Both the position numbers and the translations under genes were made by a program. A stretch of 64,000 nt of DNA from Bacteroides sp. 51 (GTDB lineage Bacteria > Bacteroidota > Bacteroidia > Bacteroidales > Bacteroidaceae), in the NCBI RefSeq assembly GCF_010500965.1, contig NZ_QVMI01000009.1, positions 64,572 through 128,571 of the forward strand, in the 5' to 3' direction. Under the pieces are notes generated by a model. The model did not search any database. It was given only the letters and a program-made list of their open reading frames with translations, and was not told where the DNA came from. Below, piece after piece: positions 1 through 10,204 of the stretch; position 1 is the stretch's first letter, and every line of letters begins with the position of its first letter.

Positions 1-2645
1 TTTCCATATACTCCCATCATATCCACAGTCAAATCTATTCCTTTATATGCAAGATTGATATTGAATCCGTAGGTGAGATCAGGGGTTGGATTACCAATCA
101 TTGTTCGGTCATAAGTCGTGATTTTACCATCGCCGTCCACATCTTTGAATTTCAAATCGCCCGGAGCAACAGCAACCACCGTATTTACAGGCGATTGATA
201 AATATCTTCTTCGTTCTGATAAACTCCAATCACCTCATATCCATAGAAGTGAGCAATAGGATGCCCCGCCATGGTTCTGGATGAGCCGCTATATTTGGCA
301 TCGCCTTCGTCTCGTCCCAAAGTCTCTACGTTGTTCTTTATGGTAGTAAGGTTGGCTCCGATAGAATAACGGAAATCTCCATTGGCCAGCTTATCGCTCC
401 ATGTGGCCGAAAGCTCTATACCTTTATTGGTGATTTCTCCCAGATTCTCCAAAGAGTTCTGCGCTCCTGTACGAGAAGATAATGATACTATAATATCCTC
501 GGTACGTTTATTGTAATATACTGATTCTATGCTTAAACGCTGATCCAGGAAGTTTGCCTCAAATCCGGCCTCCCATGAGTATGTTTTTTCCCAGCGTAAA
601 TCCTGTACCAGATACTGCATGGTATAGCCCGGTATAATATCATCTCCGAACACTGCGCTTCCTGCACTGGTTAGTGTAGGATAAGAGGGATAGTTATTAC
701 CTCCTGTATTTTCCGAACCTAATACGCCCCAAGAGCCTTTTATCTTCAAATGATCTACGATGTTCTGATTTGCCATGAATTTTTCTTCGGAAACAATCCA
801 AGCAGCACCTAGAGAGTAGAAGTTATCCCATGTATTGCCCACTCCACTGAAAACCGATGATCCGTCGCGACGAAAAGATCCATTAAGCAAATAGCGGTTG
901 TTATAATTGTATAACGCTCTGGCTAGGTATGACATAGAGAAACGTTTCCACTGGCTTCCGCTATTTGTGGCAGCAGCTGTACTGCTAAGGGAGCTAAGCC
1001 ACCACTTATCCGTGTTGTCACCCGGAGAGAAGTAAATGTCTTCAAGCTTTTGTGAGCGGTTACCTCCCAGGGAGGATGACTCTATATAATTGGAAGTGAA
1101 ACCGAGCATACCTGTTAGTCCATGGTTTCCGAATTTATTTTCGTATGTCAGAATATGGTCTTGCTGACCTGTCCAGTAGGTGGATTTGCTCTGGCCTACT
1201 GTTTCAGTTTTATTTCCAAGAGCTTCTTTTTGTGATGCGCCTACAATATCCGGATTATATTCAAAGATGATAGGAGAAAAATTCCGGGATTCATTGGAGG
1301 TAAAGTTGATGGAGAAAGTAGATTTGAAGGTAAAATTCTTCAGAAACTTAGCCTCACCAAATATATTACCGGCCACCCTATGATTCTTTCCTAAGTTATG
1401 CCGTCCCTGTAATTCAACTGCTCTATATGGATTAGCTGCTTGCGCCCTTTGAAAATCGGGTAGCGAATGAACCAATCTTTCTGTTACTCCTGTAATAGGG
1501 TCTGTATAATCAAAATGAGTAGGTGCGATGGGTACTGCTTTAATAACAGATTCTACACCTTTCGCATCCGGAGGAAGCGTGCGGGAACCATTTACCTGAT
1601 AGCCGAATCTTAAATGGTTATTTACCTGGTATTCACTATTCAGATTGATTGTGAATTTAGACAGCTTTTCTGATTTTATCGAGCCTTCTTCGGTGGTGTA
1701 ACCAATTCCAAGATAGAATTTGTTTTTTCCGGATGATCCGGTAATACTTATATTATTGTTGTTCAGAAATCCAGTCTGGAATATCTCATCTTGCCAATCG
1801 GTATCGGCTTGCCAATGGGTATAGTCAAAAGGACTTGCCTTCTGATTAATTAGCTGCTCGTTATACAATTCTTTGAATTCGGCAGCATTCGTTAATGGTA
1901 ATCTGTCGGAGATGTGCTTCCATCCGATAGAAGAGTTTACATTCACTACAGTTTGTCCTTCCTTAGCCCGTTTGGTGGACAAGATAATTACACCATTTGC
2001 CCCTCTTATACCAAAAATAGCCAAAGAAGAAGGATCTTTTAATATTTCAATGGATTCAATATCTGCCGGATTCAGATAATTGATATTATCTGTGAATAAT
2101 CCATCCACTACATACAATGGAGTATAGCCGTTGATGGAGTTTGTTCCGCGAATACGGATTTCCGGGTCTTGCCCGGCTCTACCGGTGTTGACTACCTGAA
2201 CTCCGGCAATTTTACCTTGTAAGGATGTCAAAGGGTTGAGTGATGGCTTGTTGGCAATTTCTGTGCCGGCAACGCTGGCAATGGAACCAGTTAAGTCTCG
2301 CTTTTTAACTGTTCCATATCCCACAACTACTACTTCATCTAATAATAGATTGTCATCTTCCAGTTCAACATTGATTGTAGTCCTGTTGTTGACAGGAACT
2401 TCTACTGTCTTCATTCCTACTGTTTTGAATACAAGTGTTGAATTTCCCAGTACATTTTCCAGAGAGTAATCTCCGTCAGTCGAAGTGATAGTTCCTATCG
2501 CTTGTCCTTTTATACTGACGGTTGCGCCAATAACAGGCTCGCCCGTTATTGATTCAATAATTTTGCCTGTTACTGTCCTGCTGTTTTGGGTAAAAGCCAA
2601 ACAACTAACAAGTAACATACTAAATAAAATCAAGTGTTTTTTCAT
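1..2645 (-). CDS. SusC-like TonB-dependent outer-membrane receptor (3' end outside window)
   Basis: Outer-membrane receptor that would import an oligosaccharide with a SusD partner, presumably encoded just beyond the window. The frame is open from an ATG at 2645 to the window edge, giving about 881 residues; SusC proteins usually run to about 1000-1100, so the last part of the barrel is missing. Seen: signal peptide starting MKKHLILFSML, a carboxypeptidase-regulatory-like domain (about residues 25-105, GEPVIGATVSIKG), the SusC signature VVVGYGTVKKRDLTGS, then a plug with IRIRGTNSINGYTPLYVVDG and the start of a long barrel. It lies 48 bp downstream of the GH2 gene on the same strand, so both probably belong to one PUL transcript controlled by the regulator at 5488-8334. 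Family assignment is secure; the glycan is unknown. Confidence 0.95.
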   Translation of the reverse strand, partial: MKKHLILFSMLLVSCLAFTQNSRTVTGKIIESITGEPVIGATVSIKGQAIGTITSTDGDYSLENVLGNSTLVFKTVGMKTVEVPVNNRTTINVELEDDNLLLDEVVVVGYGTVKKRDLTGSIASVAGTEIANKPSLNPLTSLQGKIAGVQVVNTGRAGQDPEIRIRGTNSINGYTPLYVVDGLFTDNINYLNPADIESIEILKDPSSLAIFGIRGANGVIILSTKRAKEGQTVVNVNSSIGWKHISDRLPLTNAAEFKELYNEQLINQKASPFDYTHWQADTDWQDEIFQTGFLNNNNISITGSSGKNKFYLGIGYTTEEGSIKSEKLSKFTINLNSEYQVNNHLRFGYQVNGSRTLPPDAKGVESVIKAVPIAPTHFDYTDPITGVTERLVHSLPDFQRAQAANPYRAVELQGRHNLGKNHRVAGNIFGEAKFLKNFTFKSTFSINFTSNESRNFSPIIFEYNPDIVGASQKEALGNKTETVGQSKSTYWTGQQDHILTYENKFGNHGLTGMLGFTSNYIESSSLGGNRSQKLEDIYFSPGDNTDKWWLSSLSSTAAATNSGSQWKRFSMSYLARALYNYNNRYLLNGSFRRDGSSVFSGVGNTWDNFYSLGAAWIVSEEKFMANQNIVDHLKIKGSWGVLGSENTGGNNYPSYPTLTSAGSAVFGDDIIPGYTMQYLVQDLRWEKTYSWEAGFEANFLDQRLSIESVYYNKRTEDIIVSLSSRTGAQNSLENLGEITNKGIELSATWSDKLANGDFRYSIGANLTTIKNNVETLGRDEGDAKYSGSSRTMAGHPIAHFYGYEVIGVYQNEEDIYQSPVNTVVAVAPGDLKFKDVDGDGKITTYDRTMIGNPTPDLTYGFNINLAYKGIDLTVDMMGVYG

Positions 2646-2693
2646 ACTATAAAAATTTAAAATGGGTTTGTGAACGTTTCTCATATCATTCAT

Positions 2694-5327
2694 TTAAAGT
2701 TTCCTTATTTTTAGTGCATTTATAAATGAGTTCCCCTTTAGTCTTTCCAAACGAACTGTAATATTGTTATCTTCTACTTTTACAATATATGTTTTGTTGA
2801 TTGCCGAGTTATTTCCACGTTCGGCAAAAGGGCTGAAATCTTTATTCTCTATTTTTTCATTTATATAGATATTGAACTGATTATGAATCGGTTTCTCATT
2901 CGTTTGTTTTGCCAGATCGTAAGCTTCTCTTGGTGGAGCATTATACAGATCGGAAAACAACAGTTGCAGTTCATACATTCCATTAGGGACATCAAACCGG
3001 TAAGCATCTGGGTTTTCACGCTTGGTCTGGAATAATGGGGTGTTGTATGTGCCTTTGATCTCGCTTGTTGTCCCTATACGGGAAGGATTCTTTTTGAATA
3101 CATTGCCTCCTATATAGCCCCAGCTTCCGACAGTGTATTCTTTGTCGGGCAACCAACAAAATCCGCTTTTATCATCAATAAAGAAACAGTTGCTTCCGGC
3201 ATTTATTCCTATATTGAGGTTCTCAGTATTGTCTTTTGTTAACCGTACAGGCTTAAATTCTATTTCTATTTCAGCATGCTTCTCTATCATTTTATCGTTG
3301 TACATTCCCGTTGCTCTTAAGTGGTTCTTTCCCTCTTTCAAAGAAACTTGCCAAACTGCATTGTAGTTGTTTATATTTTGTGTTTCAACCTTTTGCCCAT
3401 TAACAAAAAGAGTAGCTTCCTGAAGATTGGTGTATACTTTTATAGGTTGAATTGTGGTCTCCGAGTCGGAAATCAAAATTCGCTTTTTCCAGTCGTTTAT
3501 GGCTAAATGTAATACCGGAATGTCTTTTCGCAGAAAGGATTGGAAGTAGTAGTACACATCTTTGGGAGTTCTGTCAGCATAAACCAGCCCTTTGTTATTT
3601 ATGCGTGGCGTGGATTCTTGCCGGGAGGCCGAACTGAAATCAATAAAATTCCACTCAGACGCTCCGATTATAAAAGGACGCTTCATTATGGTTGGCAGGT
3701 AATGCTCAAGGTAAAGCTGTTGCCATTGCATAGAGAAATCGAAAACCTGAGGGTTCAATGATTGTATTCTCTTGTCCGACCCGGCTCCAAATTCACTGAT
3801 AATCAAAGGTCGTTCGGGGTATTTCCGGTTTTCTTCGTCTACAAACCTGTCAAAGGCATTAAAATCATTTTCATACCAACCCTGATAGAGATTCCATCCT
3901 GATATGTCGCTTATTCCGGCCAATCCTATTTCATTATATATCTGATTGCCATGATATGCCATTGCACTCAAGCGTGAAGAGTCTTCTTCTTTCAATAACT
4001 TCTCCAATTCTCCGGCTAAGGCAACTGTTTTTTTATAGACATGATCCCGCTCTTCCTTTTTAACCTTATACTGAACCTGTATAACAGCTTCATTCATATA
4101 TCCCCACATAATGACTGATGGATGATTATAATGTTGGCGAATCATTTCCCTTAAAGCTGATTTCGCATTATCTGAAAAATCTGTTGATGTGGAAATAATA
4201 TCTACTACCGGGATTTCTTCCCATACAAGTAGCCCCAGTCTGTCACATGCTTCGAGCACTGCGTCATTATGCTGATAATGAGCCAACCGTACAAAGTTAG
4301 CACCCATCTCTTTAATCAGTTTCATATCCCTACGGTGCATCTCATCCGAAAGAGCTATCCCCAAAGGGGCTTGATCCTGATGACGGCAAACACCCATCAA
4401 TTTTAACGGTTTGCCATTTAGCCGGAAGCCCTGATTCGTATCTACACTAAACCAGCGTATGCCTAAAGGGAGGGTTAATTCATCTTTTATATCTTTTCCC
4501 TGATTGTCGGTCAGGGTCAGCTTCACCTTATATAGATAAGGGGAGTCTGGCGACCAAAGCCTCGGATTTGTGATTTGTGCGGAAGCTTCGAATATCGTTT
4601 CCCGGTCTTCTCCCGTTTTGATCTTTTGCTTTGACTGAGATACCACTTCTCCATCCTTGTCCAGGATTTGTATATGTAGTTGAAGGGGATTGTTTTTCTT
4701 TGTATAGTTGGATATTGTTCCGCAGATCGCTACATTGGCTTCCTTCTCATTGACCTTGGGTAAGGTGATAAAAACACCATCAGAGGCGTGATTGGTGGTA
4801 GTGAAATGTTGCTTCTCCGTAGTAATTAACCATACATCGCGGTAGATCCCGCCAAAGATCGTGAAGTCGCCCGATAGTGGTGGAATATTATTGTTTTCGT
4901 TATTTACGCGTATCGCCAGTAGGTTGGTTTGATTTTCTTTTATATTATGTGTAATGTCAACAGTAAAGGCCGAATAACCTCCCTTGTGTGTAGTCAACAA
5001 TTTATCATTCAGGTAAATATCTGCCAACGAGTTGATAGCGTCAAATTTAAGATAGATATGTTTGTTGTTGATCTGTCCGGCATCCAACCGAAACTCTTTT
5101 TTATACCAGGATGATTCCCGGCGATAATTTCGTTGAGTATAGGCATCTGTGTTCCAGGTATGAGGAATATGAACGGGTTCCCATTGGTGCATTTGTAAAG
5201 ACTCGCTATAGTTATCCGAGTTTAACGGACTGAAATACCAGGCGTCATTAAAACTTTGCACCATACGTCCGGCATGGACAGATAGCCCAATTAGTATACA
5301 TATCGAAAATAGTACAAGCTTCTTCAT
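2694..5327 (-). CDS. Glycoside hydrolase family 2 (beta-galactosidase-like) with C-terminal malectin-like domain
   Basis: Secreted retaining glycosidase of GH2 (beta-galactosidase, glucuronidase or mannosidase type). Signal peptide at 1-19 (MKKLVLFSICILIGLSVHA). The sugar-binding jelly-roll (about 20-185), immunoglobulin-like domain (about 190-300) and TIM barrel (about 300-600) follow in order. The acid/base glutamate is in MWGYMNEAV (near E413) and the nucleophile in LIISEFGAG (near E512). After further beta domains, the end (about 745-877) resembles a malectin carbohydrate-binding domain (GMYELQLLFSDLY). 877 residues suits multi-domain Bacteroidota GH2 enzymes. Gene order regulator, GH2, SusC on one strand indicates a PUL; the substrate cannot be read from sequence, although GH2 enzymes in such loci often remove terminal beta-galactose or beta-glucuronate. 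Confidence 0.9.
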   Translation of the reverse strand: MKKLVLFSICILIGLSVHAGRMVQSFNDAWYFSPLNSDNYSESLQMHQWEPVHIPHTWNTDAYTQRNYRRESSWYKKEFRLDAGQINNKHIYLKFDAINSLADIYLNDKLLTTHKGGYSAFTVDITHNIKENQTNLLAIRVNNENNNIPPLSGDFTIFGGIYRDVWLITTEKQHFTTTNHASDGVFITLPKVNEKEANVAICGTISNYTKKNNPLQLHIQILDKDGEVVSQSKQKIKTGEDRETIFEASAQITNPRLWSPDSPYLYKVKLTLTDNQGKDIKDELTLPLGIRWFSVDTNQGFRLNGKPLKLMGVCRHQDQAPLGIALSDEMHRRDMKLIKEMGANFVRLAHYQHNDAVLEACDRLGLLVWEEIPVVDIISTSTDFSDNAKSALREMIRQHYNHPSVIMWGYMNEAVIQVQYKVKKEERDHVYKKTVALAGELEKLLKEEDSSRLSAMAYHGNQIYNEIGLAGISDISGWNLYQGWYENDFNAFDRFVDEENRKYPERPLIISEFGAGSDKRIQSLNPQVFDFSMQWQQLYLEHYLPTIMKRPFIIGASEWNFIDFSSASRQESTPRINNKGLVYADRTPKDVYYYFQSFLRKDIPVLHLAINDWKKRILISDSETTIQPIKVYTNLQEATLFVNGQKVETQNINNYNAVWQVSLKEGKNHLRATGMYNDKMIEKHAEIEIEFKPVRLTKDNTENLNIGINAGSNCFFIDDKSGFCWLPDKEYTVGSWGYIGGNVFKKNPSRIGTTSEIKGTYNTPLFQTKRENPDAYRFDVPNGMYELQLLFSDLYNAPPREAYDLAKQTNEKPIHNQFNIYINEKIENKDFSPFAERGNNSAINKTYIVKVEDNNITVRLERLKGNSFINALKIRKL

Positions 5328-5411
5328 TATCGCTATAGTTCTTGTTTAAGAATGATTGGCAAATGAAGAAAAAAGAATTGGTCTACATAGAATGATTGCC
5401 TACGACAAGAC

Positions 5412-5460
5412 TACCACTGCTGTAGAACATGTATCCATAGTGGTACTACGTTAGTACTAC
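5412..5460. promoter_or_regulatory. Candidate operator upstream of GH2/SusC
   Basis: The 160-bp gap between the regulator stop (5488) and the GH2 start (5327) contains two direct copies of GTACTAC (5443-5449 and 5454-5460) exactly 11 bp apart, and an imperfect inverted pair TACCACT / AGTGGTA around them. This is the only place upstream of the GH2-SusC unit, so it is the likely binding site of the LuxR-type regulator. Inference from position and repeat structure only. Confidence 0.35.
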
Positions 5461-5487
5461 AAGGACTGCTAAGCGTTTGATTGCCTG

Positions 5488-8334
5488 CTACTTAAAATTG
5501 ATCATAAAATCTGTAAGACTACTCTCCTGAGCGATGCCCAATTTCTTTCGTAACCGGTAACGGGCAGCATCTACTCCGCGGATGGAGATATTCATCAGCT
5601 TGGAAATTTCTTTGGTCGGAAGGTTCAGGCGTAACAGACCACAGAGCCGTAAGTCGCCCGATGTCAGGTCGGGGTACTGTTCCTTAAGATGCCTGAAGAA
5701 GTTTTCATGTATCCGGTCGAAGTTGGCTTGGAACATACTCCAGCTTTCTTCATCGGAGACCAGATTCTGATTCAACATGACGAGTAGATTATCTAAATTC
5801 TTACGCGTATATTGCCCGGAGAGCTTCTGTTGCTGTATTTCAGTCTTTAGTGCCATTAAGAACTCCTGATGGGCGATGTTGGTCATAATCACTCCCGATA
5901 ATTCCTTGCTCTTGAATTTCAGATCAACTTCAAGCTGTTGTTTTTCCAGTTCAATGATCTTCTTTTCCTGTTTTTCTAATTCGGATTGGTGGTGGATGCG
6001 TTGTTTTTCGATTACTGCATCTTTCTTTCTTTTCGTATATGCATAAACGGTGTACATGAGTAGGGTGAGCAGGCATAGCCCGATCAGGATATAAACCACA
6101 ATAGCCAGGTAGGAAAGATACCAGGGACGTAGTATCTCGAAAGGAAGCGAAACGGTTGAGAGTTCCTCTTGCTCGTTGTATATCTCGGCTTTAAAGCAAT
6201 ATTTACCAAAGGGCAACCGGGTATATTCTTTTTGATATTCGGGCAGTCCTTCCGTCCAGTAGTCAGACAGTCCTTCCAGTTTATATCGTATTTTTAAGGT
6301 AAAGTCGTTATAAATAGGGTAAGATAGGTTTATACGTATATTATTGTATGCTGATGGAACTTTGTTGTTTGCAATAGGAGGAAGTAGGATTGATTCGGCA
6401 GTTTTTTCTTTGATTGCTGTAAATTCAGAAACGTTCAATGCTGGTTCGGGCGTTTCATTATATAAGTTCAAATTGCCAAGGGCGACTCTGGCGATAGAGT
6501 TATTCAAGCACAGGTAAGAACAGTTGTTGTTCTCGTCGTAGATCATTTTAGCCCGTTCTTCAATGGGGGGATTATCAAACATAGCGAAGGAAAGTCTTTG
6601 ATGAATCCGGAAGTCGGTCAACGTACATTCTATCAGGTAAGCTTCATGATCGCTCAGGAACCAGTAAAAGTCATCATGTGCTTTGTCTACTGTATGTATT
6701 CCTTTTATATTGTTCAATTGCTCGTTCATCGACTTATAAGGTATAATTGTATCTATTATATCGTCGTAAGTGTAGAACTGTTTTCCGTCGGAAAAGGCTA
6801 CTCTGCCATTAATGTTGAACAGAAAGGTTTTACTTCTGGGCTGCCCGTCTAACGAATGATACCTTTTTACGTCCGTGGCCTGGGTATGTTCGCGATTTAG
6901 CCTTACCCGGTAAAGTCCGCTGCGCATATGTTCTACCCAGACATTGCCTCTATGATCTATTTCTACATTCTTAGCCATATGGACGAAGTTCTTTATTGAT
7001 CCCGAATAGTACCATTGTCGGTTGGCGTTTTTCTTGTAAATATTCAGGTAGGTATAAGTGCCTTGTATCAGGAGTTCTTCATTATCAATTTTTCCCTCTT
7101 TCATGCACATGGCGCCTTTTATATTTGAAATAGACATCGGGTGGCCGTTTACAATGCTGAACGTGCCTTTGTTGTGCCCACATATCACTTGATCGCCCCA
7201 TTGCTTCAAAGTCCATGCTTGTTCTTCCAGGCCAGGGATGAGTTCCGGCTTATCCGTACTTCCTTTCAGGTAATACAATCCTTGGTTTGAGGCGATATAA
7301 GCATCGTCTTCCTTTACGAGTATGCCATAGATCATACCCATTTTTCTGCTGACAGGTTCAAAATGATAAACCGGAGAGTTGTTTTGTATATAGGCTATTC
7401 CATTGTCCAGGGCTATCCATATGTTGTTGTGCGAATCGCAGTACAAATTAAGTACAGTATTGTTGACCAACTGATTATCGGCATTCTGTTTCCACAAGAG
7501 TTTACCTTCCCTGTTGAGTGCATATACTCCATTAGAGATTGTTCCTACGATGTAACAGGAATCTTTTGTAATGGTGACCTTGTTGATCGTATTGTTTTTC
7601 AGTTCCTTATCGCATGATGTTGTCCAGGGGGTAACGTGCTTCCCGTCGTATCGGAATATACCGCTGTTACGGGTAAAGAAAAGTATATCTTCTCCGTTTG
7701 GCATTCCGGATATGACGTCACTGTTTCCAAGTTGCTCGCGTGGTATGATGCTTTGAAAGCCATTGTTTATAAATATATTGAGTCCGGCATTGATCTGTTG
7801 CGAATAGAGAGTCTGGCCTACCCGAAACAGATTGAGTGGAAGTTGAGAAACCCGGTGCCCCACGGTAGTGGTTCCGTCGTATATAAAATAAGAACCGAAC
7901 GAATGGAATATGATCCGTGAGTCGTTTTCGAGTATATTCCATACCTCATCGTTATGGAAATTAAAATCTTTAACCTCTTGTTTTAGTGAATGATACTTCA
8001 GCTTATTCAGTTCGTCGTGTTGGAAATAACCAAACTCTTCATAAGAACCCACATAGATCTTATTATCATTGGCAATGTAGACGGAGCGGATAATTCCGTT
8101 GGTAGGAATAGGATAGAGTTGCCATCTGTTTCCATCGAACACCAGCAGTCCTTTATTATTGCCGAAGTACATTATACCTTGTTTATCTTGTGCTACAGAC
8201 CAGTTTTGGCTACCTGCATCGTAGTGAACCGACGTGTAATGTTTAGCTATGGGAGTAAATGGAATAGAACTTCCGAAGCAAGGGAGTATATGGATAAGGA
8301 TAAGTGCTACGAACGCTAATCGTGAGTATTTCAT
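5488..8334 (-). CDS. Membrane-spanning PUL regulator: propeller repeats, Y_Y_Y domain and LuxR-type HTH
   Basis: Transcription regulator anchored in the inner membrane. Signal peptide (about 1-21), then a periplasmic region with WxxxxDNGIAY-like propeller blades, then a triple-tyrosine (Y_Y_Y) domain (about 655-735), one membrane helix (about 736-765, YLAIVVYILIGLCLLTLLMY), a charged coiled coil (about 770-830) and a C-terminal LuxR/GerE-type helix-turn-helix (about 885-945; LTSGDLRLCGLLRLNLPTKEISKLMNIS begins there). Unlike hybrid two-component regulators there is no kinase or receiver domain: periplasmic sensor and cytoplasmic DNA-binding domain are directly joined. It lies immediately upstream of the GH2 and SusC genes in the same direction and probably activates them in response to the PUL glycan. 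Confidence 0.85.
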   Translation of the reverse strand: MKYSRLAFVALILIHILPCFGSSIPFTPIAKHYTSVHYDAGSQNWSVAQDKQGIMYFGNNKGLLVFDGNRWQLYPIPTNGIIRSVYIANDNKIYVGSYEEFGYFQHDELNKLKYHSLKQEVKDFNFHNDEVWNILENDSRIIFHSFGSYFIYDGTTTVGHRVSQLPLNLFRVGQTLYSQQINAGLNIFINNGFQSIIPREQLGNSDVISGMPNGEDILFFTRNSGIFRYDGKHVTPWTTSCDKELKNNTINKVTITKDSCYIVGTISNGVYALNREGKLLWKQNADNQLVNNTVLNLYCDSHNNIWIALDNGIAYIQNNSPVYHFEPVSRKMGMIYGILVKEDDAYIASNQGLYYLKGSTDKPELIPGLEEQAWTLKQWGDQVICGHNKGTFSIVNGHPMSISNIKGAMCMKEGKIDNEELLIQGTYTYLNIYKKNANRQWYYSGSIKNFVHMAKNVEIDHRGNVWVEHMRSGLYRVRLNREHTQATDVKRYHSLDGQPRSKTFLFNINGRVAFSDGKQFYTYDDIIDTIIPYKSMNEQLNNIKGIHTVDKAHDDFYWFLSDHEAYLIECTLTDFRIHQRLSFAMFDNPPIEERAKMIYDENNNCSYLCLNNSIARVALGNLNLYNETPEPALNVSEFTAIKEKTAESILLPPIANNKVPSAYNNIRINLSYPIYNDFTLKIRYKLEGLSDYWTEGLPEYQKEYTRLPFGKYCFKAEIYNEQEELSTVSLPFEILRPWYLSYLAIVVYILIGLCLLTLLMYTVYAYTKRKKDAVIEKQRIHHQSELEKQEKKIIELEKQQLEVDLKFKSKELSGVIMTNIAHQEFLMALKTEIQQQKLSGQYTRKNLDNLLVMLNQNLVSDEESWSMFQANFDRIHENFFRHLKEQYPDLTSGDLRLCGLLRLNLPTKEISKLMNISIRGVDAARYRLRKKLGIAQESSLTDFMINFK

Positions 8335-8359
8335 AATTATCAGAAGTTAGAAGGTAGCA

Positions 8360-8367
8360 CAAATATA
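8360..8367 (-). promoter_or_regulatory. -7 element of the PUL regulator
   Basis: TATATTTG on the minus strand (TAnnTTTG consensus), 25 bp before the ATG at 8334. No clear -33 element was picked out. Confidence 0.45.
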
Positions 8368-8401
8368 AGGATTCTCCGGGAAACTATGTGCATATTATAA
8401 T

Positions 8402-8450
8402 AAATACGCGGGATGAATGAGCCGTATAGCTTCACTTATCCCGCGTATTT
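8402..8450 (-). terminator. Terminator after the S41 protease gene
   Basis: Perfect 13-bp arms, AAATACGCGGGAT at 8402-8414 and its complement at 8438-8450, with a 23-nt loop, just beyond the stop of the S41 gene. On the minus strand the stem is followed by the T-rich TTTATTATAATA, so it should end that transcript before the PUL regulator promoter. Confidence 0.7.
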
Positions 8451-8467
8451 ATTATATAGATGTTTCT

Positions 8468-10162
8468 TTATGCCGCTTCTGCTGCCGCTTCCTTGTTGGT
8501 TACGGATAAAATGCCTTTGTACTCTTCCGGGCTATCCAGTACTTTTAGTGCTTCTTTCAGGTCATCATCGTCTTTGAGTTGCTCAATGATGCTTCCGCGT
8601 TGGTAATAGTAGCGCTTAATAATTTCGTAAGAGATCATATTCTTAATATCCTTGGCAAAATAGTCCAGGTCGCGGTCCAGGTTGTGGGTTAGTTTCTTTT
8701 CCAGTGCATCGAATTCGGCGGAGGCTCCTTCCAGATATCCTTCAAATTCGGCAGCTTCCTTCAGGCTTTTCATGATCTTTTCGCTTTGTTGGTCATACTT
8801 AAAGTCGGCCTTCTTTACCATAGCTTTGAAGTCGTTGTAGTCGGCATCCGATAGTACAAACTCTTCTGCGGGAGCAATGGTAGGATATTTAAGGCAGAAC
8901 TGCGTTGCATAGTTGAAGATCAGATTGTCGCTCACCATATAATAAATGATGTTGGGCAATTTATCCTGTTTTACTATCCGGTCGGGGTTGATGCCACCAC
9001 CATCGCGTACTTCACGTCCGGCTGCGGTATGGAATACGGTGGTCAGACTGTCGGGGATGCGTGCAATGCTTCCGTCTTCGTTGCGGTTGTGGTAGTTAAT
9101 GGCCTGTACGCAGCGTCCGCTGGGGATGTAATACTTGGAAGTGGTGATTTTCAATGTTCCGCCATAGGGCAGTGAACGGGTGGTCTGTACCAATCCTTTG
9201 CCAAATGTGCGGGTTCCGATGATTACGGCACGGTCTAAATCCTGTAAGGCTCCGGCAAGGATTTCCGAGGATGAGGCTGTTCCGTTGTTCACCAATACGG
9301 CGATAGGTATCTCCGTGTCTATCGGCTCGCGTTGGGTTTTATAGGTGTTTCCGGCTTGTTTGATCTTTCCTTTGGTGGTTACGATGGTCTTTCCACGCGG
9401 AACGAAGAAGTTAACGATTTCTACGGCTTCGTCCAGCAGTCCGCCGCCGTTGTTTCTCAGGTCGATCACCAATGAGGTGATTCCTTTGTTTTCTTTTAGG
9501 TCGAGGAATGCTTGTTTGAATGCTTTGGCTGGTTTGCCGGAGAAGCTGTTGAGGTTGATGTATCCGATGTTATCTTTGATTACGCCATAATACGGTACGG
9601 TGGGTACTTCGATGGATTTACGTACGATGTCGAACGTCAGCGGTTCTTTGGTTCCGGGGCGCTCTACGGTTAGTTTAAACCCGGTGTTCACTTGTCCGCG
9701 GAGCATTTCGCTGACCTGGCTGTTGTTTTTTCCTTTCAGGTCTTCGCCATCTATGGCCATAAGAACGTCTCCGGCTTTTAGTCCGACTGTCTGCGCCGGC
9801 ATGCCTTCGTATGGCTCGGCTATGACGGAGCGTTGTCTTTTTACGTCGTAAGTAATTACGGAACCGATGCCTCCGTAGCTGCCTTTGATCATTTGTTCGA
9901 GTTCGCTCTGGTCGTCTTCCGGATAGAAATCCGTGTAAGGGTCGAGTGATCCGAGCATGGCGTCGATCCCGCGGCGTACGGTTTTGTTGGGGTCTATCGT
10001 ATCTACATAGAACATATCGAGTTCCTTGACGATGGAGGTAAATATGTCGATGTTTTTAGCTATCTGGAAGTTCCTCCCGTCTCCTTTGAAGCCGAAGAAA
10101 ATGAAAGCCACTAATGCAATGGCAACTATAATGCCTGTTTGTCTATTCAGATATTTTTTCAT
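8468..10162 (-). CDS. S41 family C-terminal processing peptidase (CtpA/Prc-like)
   Basis: Periplasmic or membrane-anchored serine protease that trims or degrades proteins from their C termini. An N-terminal signal/anchor helix (about 11-25) is followed by an S41 N-domain, a PDZ domain (about 90-170, with the GIGSVITYD region and LKAGDVLMAIDG) and the S41 catalytic domain (about 190-370). The Ser-Lys dyad is visible: Ser297 in NGTASSSEILAGAL and Lys322 in TFGKGLVQ, 25 residues apart as in E. coli Prc (S430/K455). A charged C-terminal extension of about 170 residues follows, common in Bacteroidota members. The next gene upstream, adenosine kinase, is 42 bp away on the same strand and may be co-transcribed. 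Confidence 0.93.
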   Translation of the reverse strand: MKKYLNRQTGIIVAIALVAFIFFGFKGDGRNFQIAKNIDIFTSIVKELDMFYVDTIDPNKTVRRGIDAMLGSLDPYTDFYPEDDQSELEQMIKGSYGGIGSVITYDVKRQRSVIAEPYEGMPAQTVGLKAGDVLMAIDGEDLKGKNNSQVSEMLRGQVNTGFKLTVERPGTKEPLTFDIVRKSIEVPTVPYYGVIKDNIGYINLNSFSGKPAKAFKQAFLDLKENKGITSLVIDLRNNGGGLLDEAVEIVNFFVPRGKTIVTTKGKIKQAGNTYKTQREPIDTEIPIAVLVNNGTASSSEILAGALQDLDRAVIIGTRTFGKGLVQTTRSLPYGGTLKITTSKYYIPSGRCVQAINYHNRNEDGSIARIPDSLTTVFHTAAGREVRDGGGINPDRIVKQDKLPNIIYYMVSDNLIFNYATQFCLKYPTIAPAEEFVLSDADYNDFKAMVKKADFKYDQQSEKIMKSLKEAAEFEGYLEGASAEFDALEKKLTHNLDRDLDYFAKDIKNMISYEIIKRYYYQRGSIIEQLKDDDDLKEALKVLDSPEEYKGILSVTNKEAAAEAA

Positions 10163-10204
10163 GTTACTACGTTATAGTTACCGTAAAAGTAAGTTATTAT
10201 ACGT

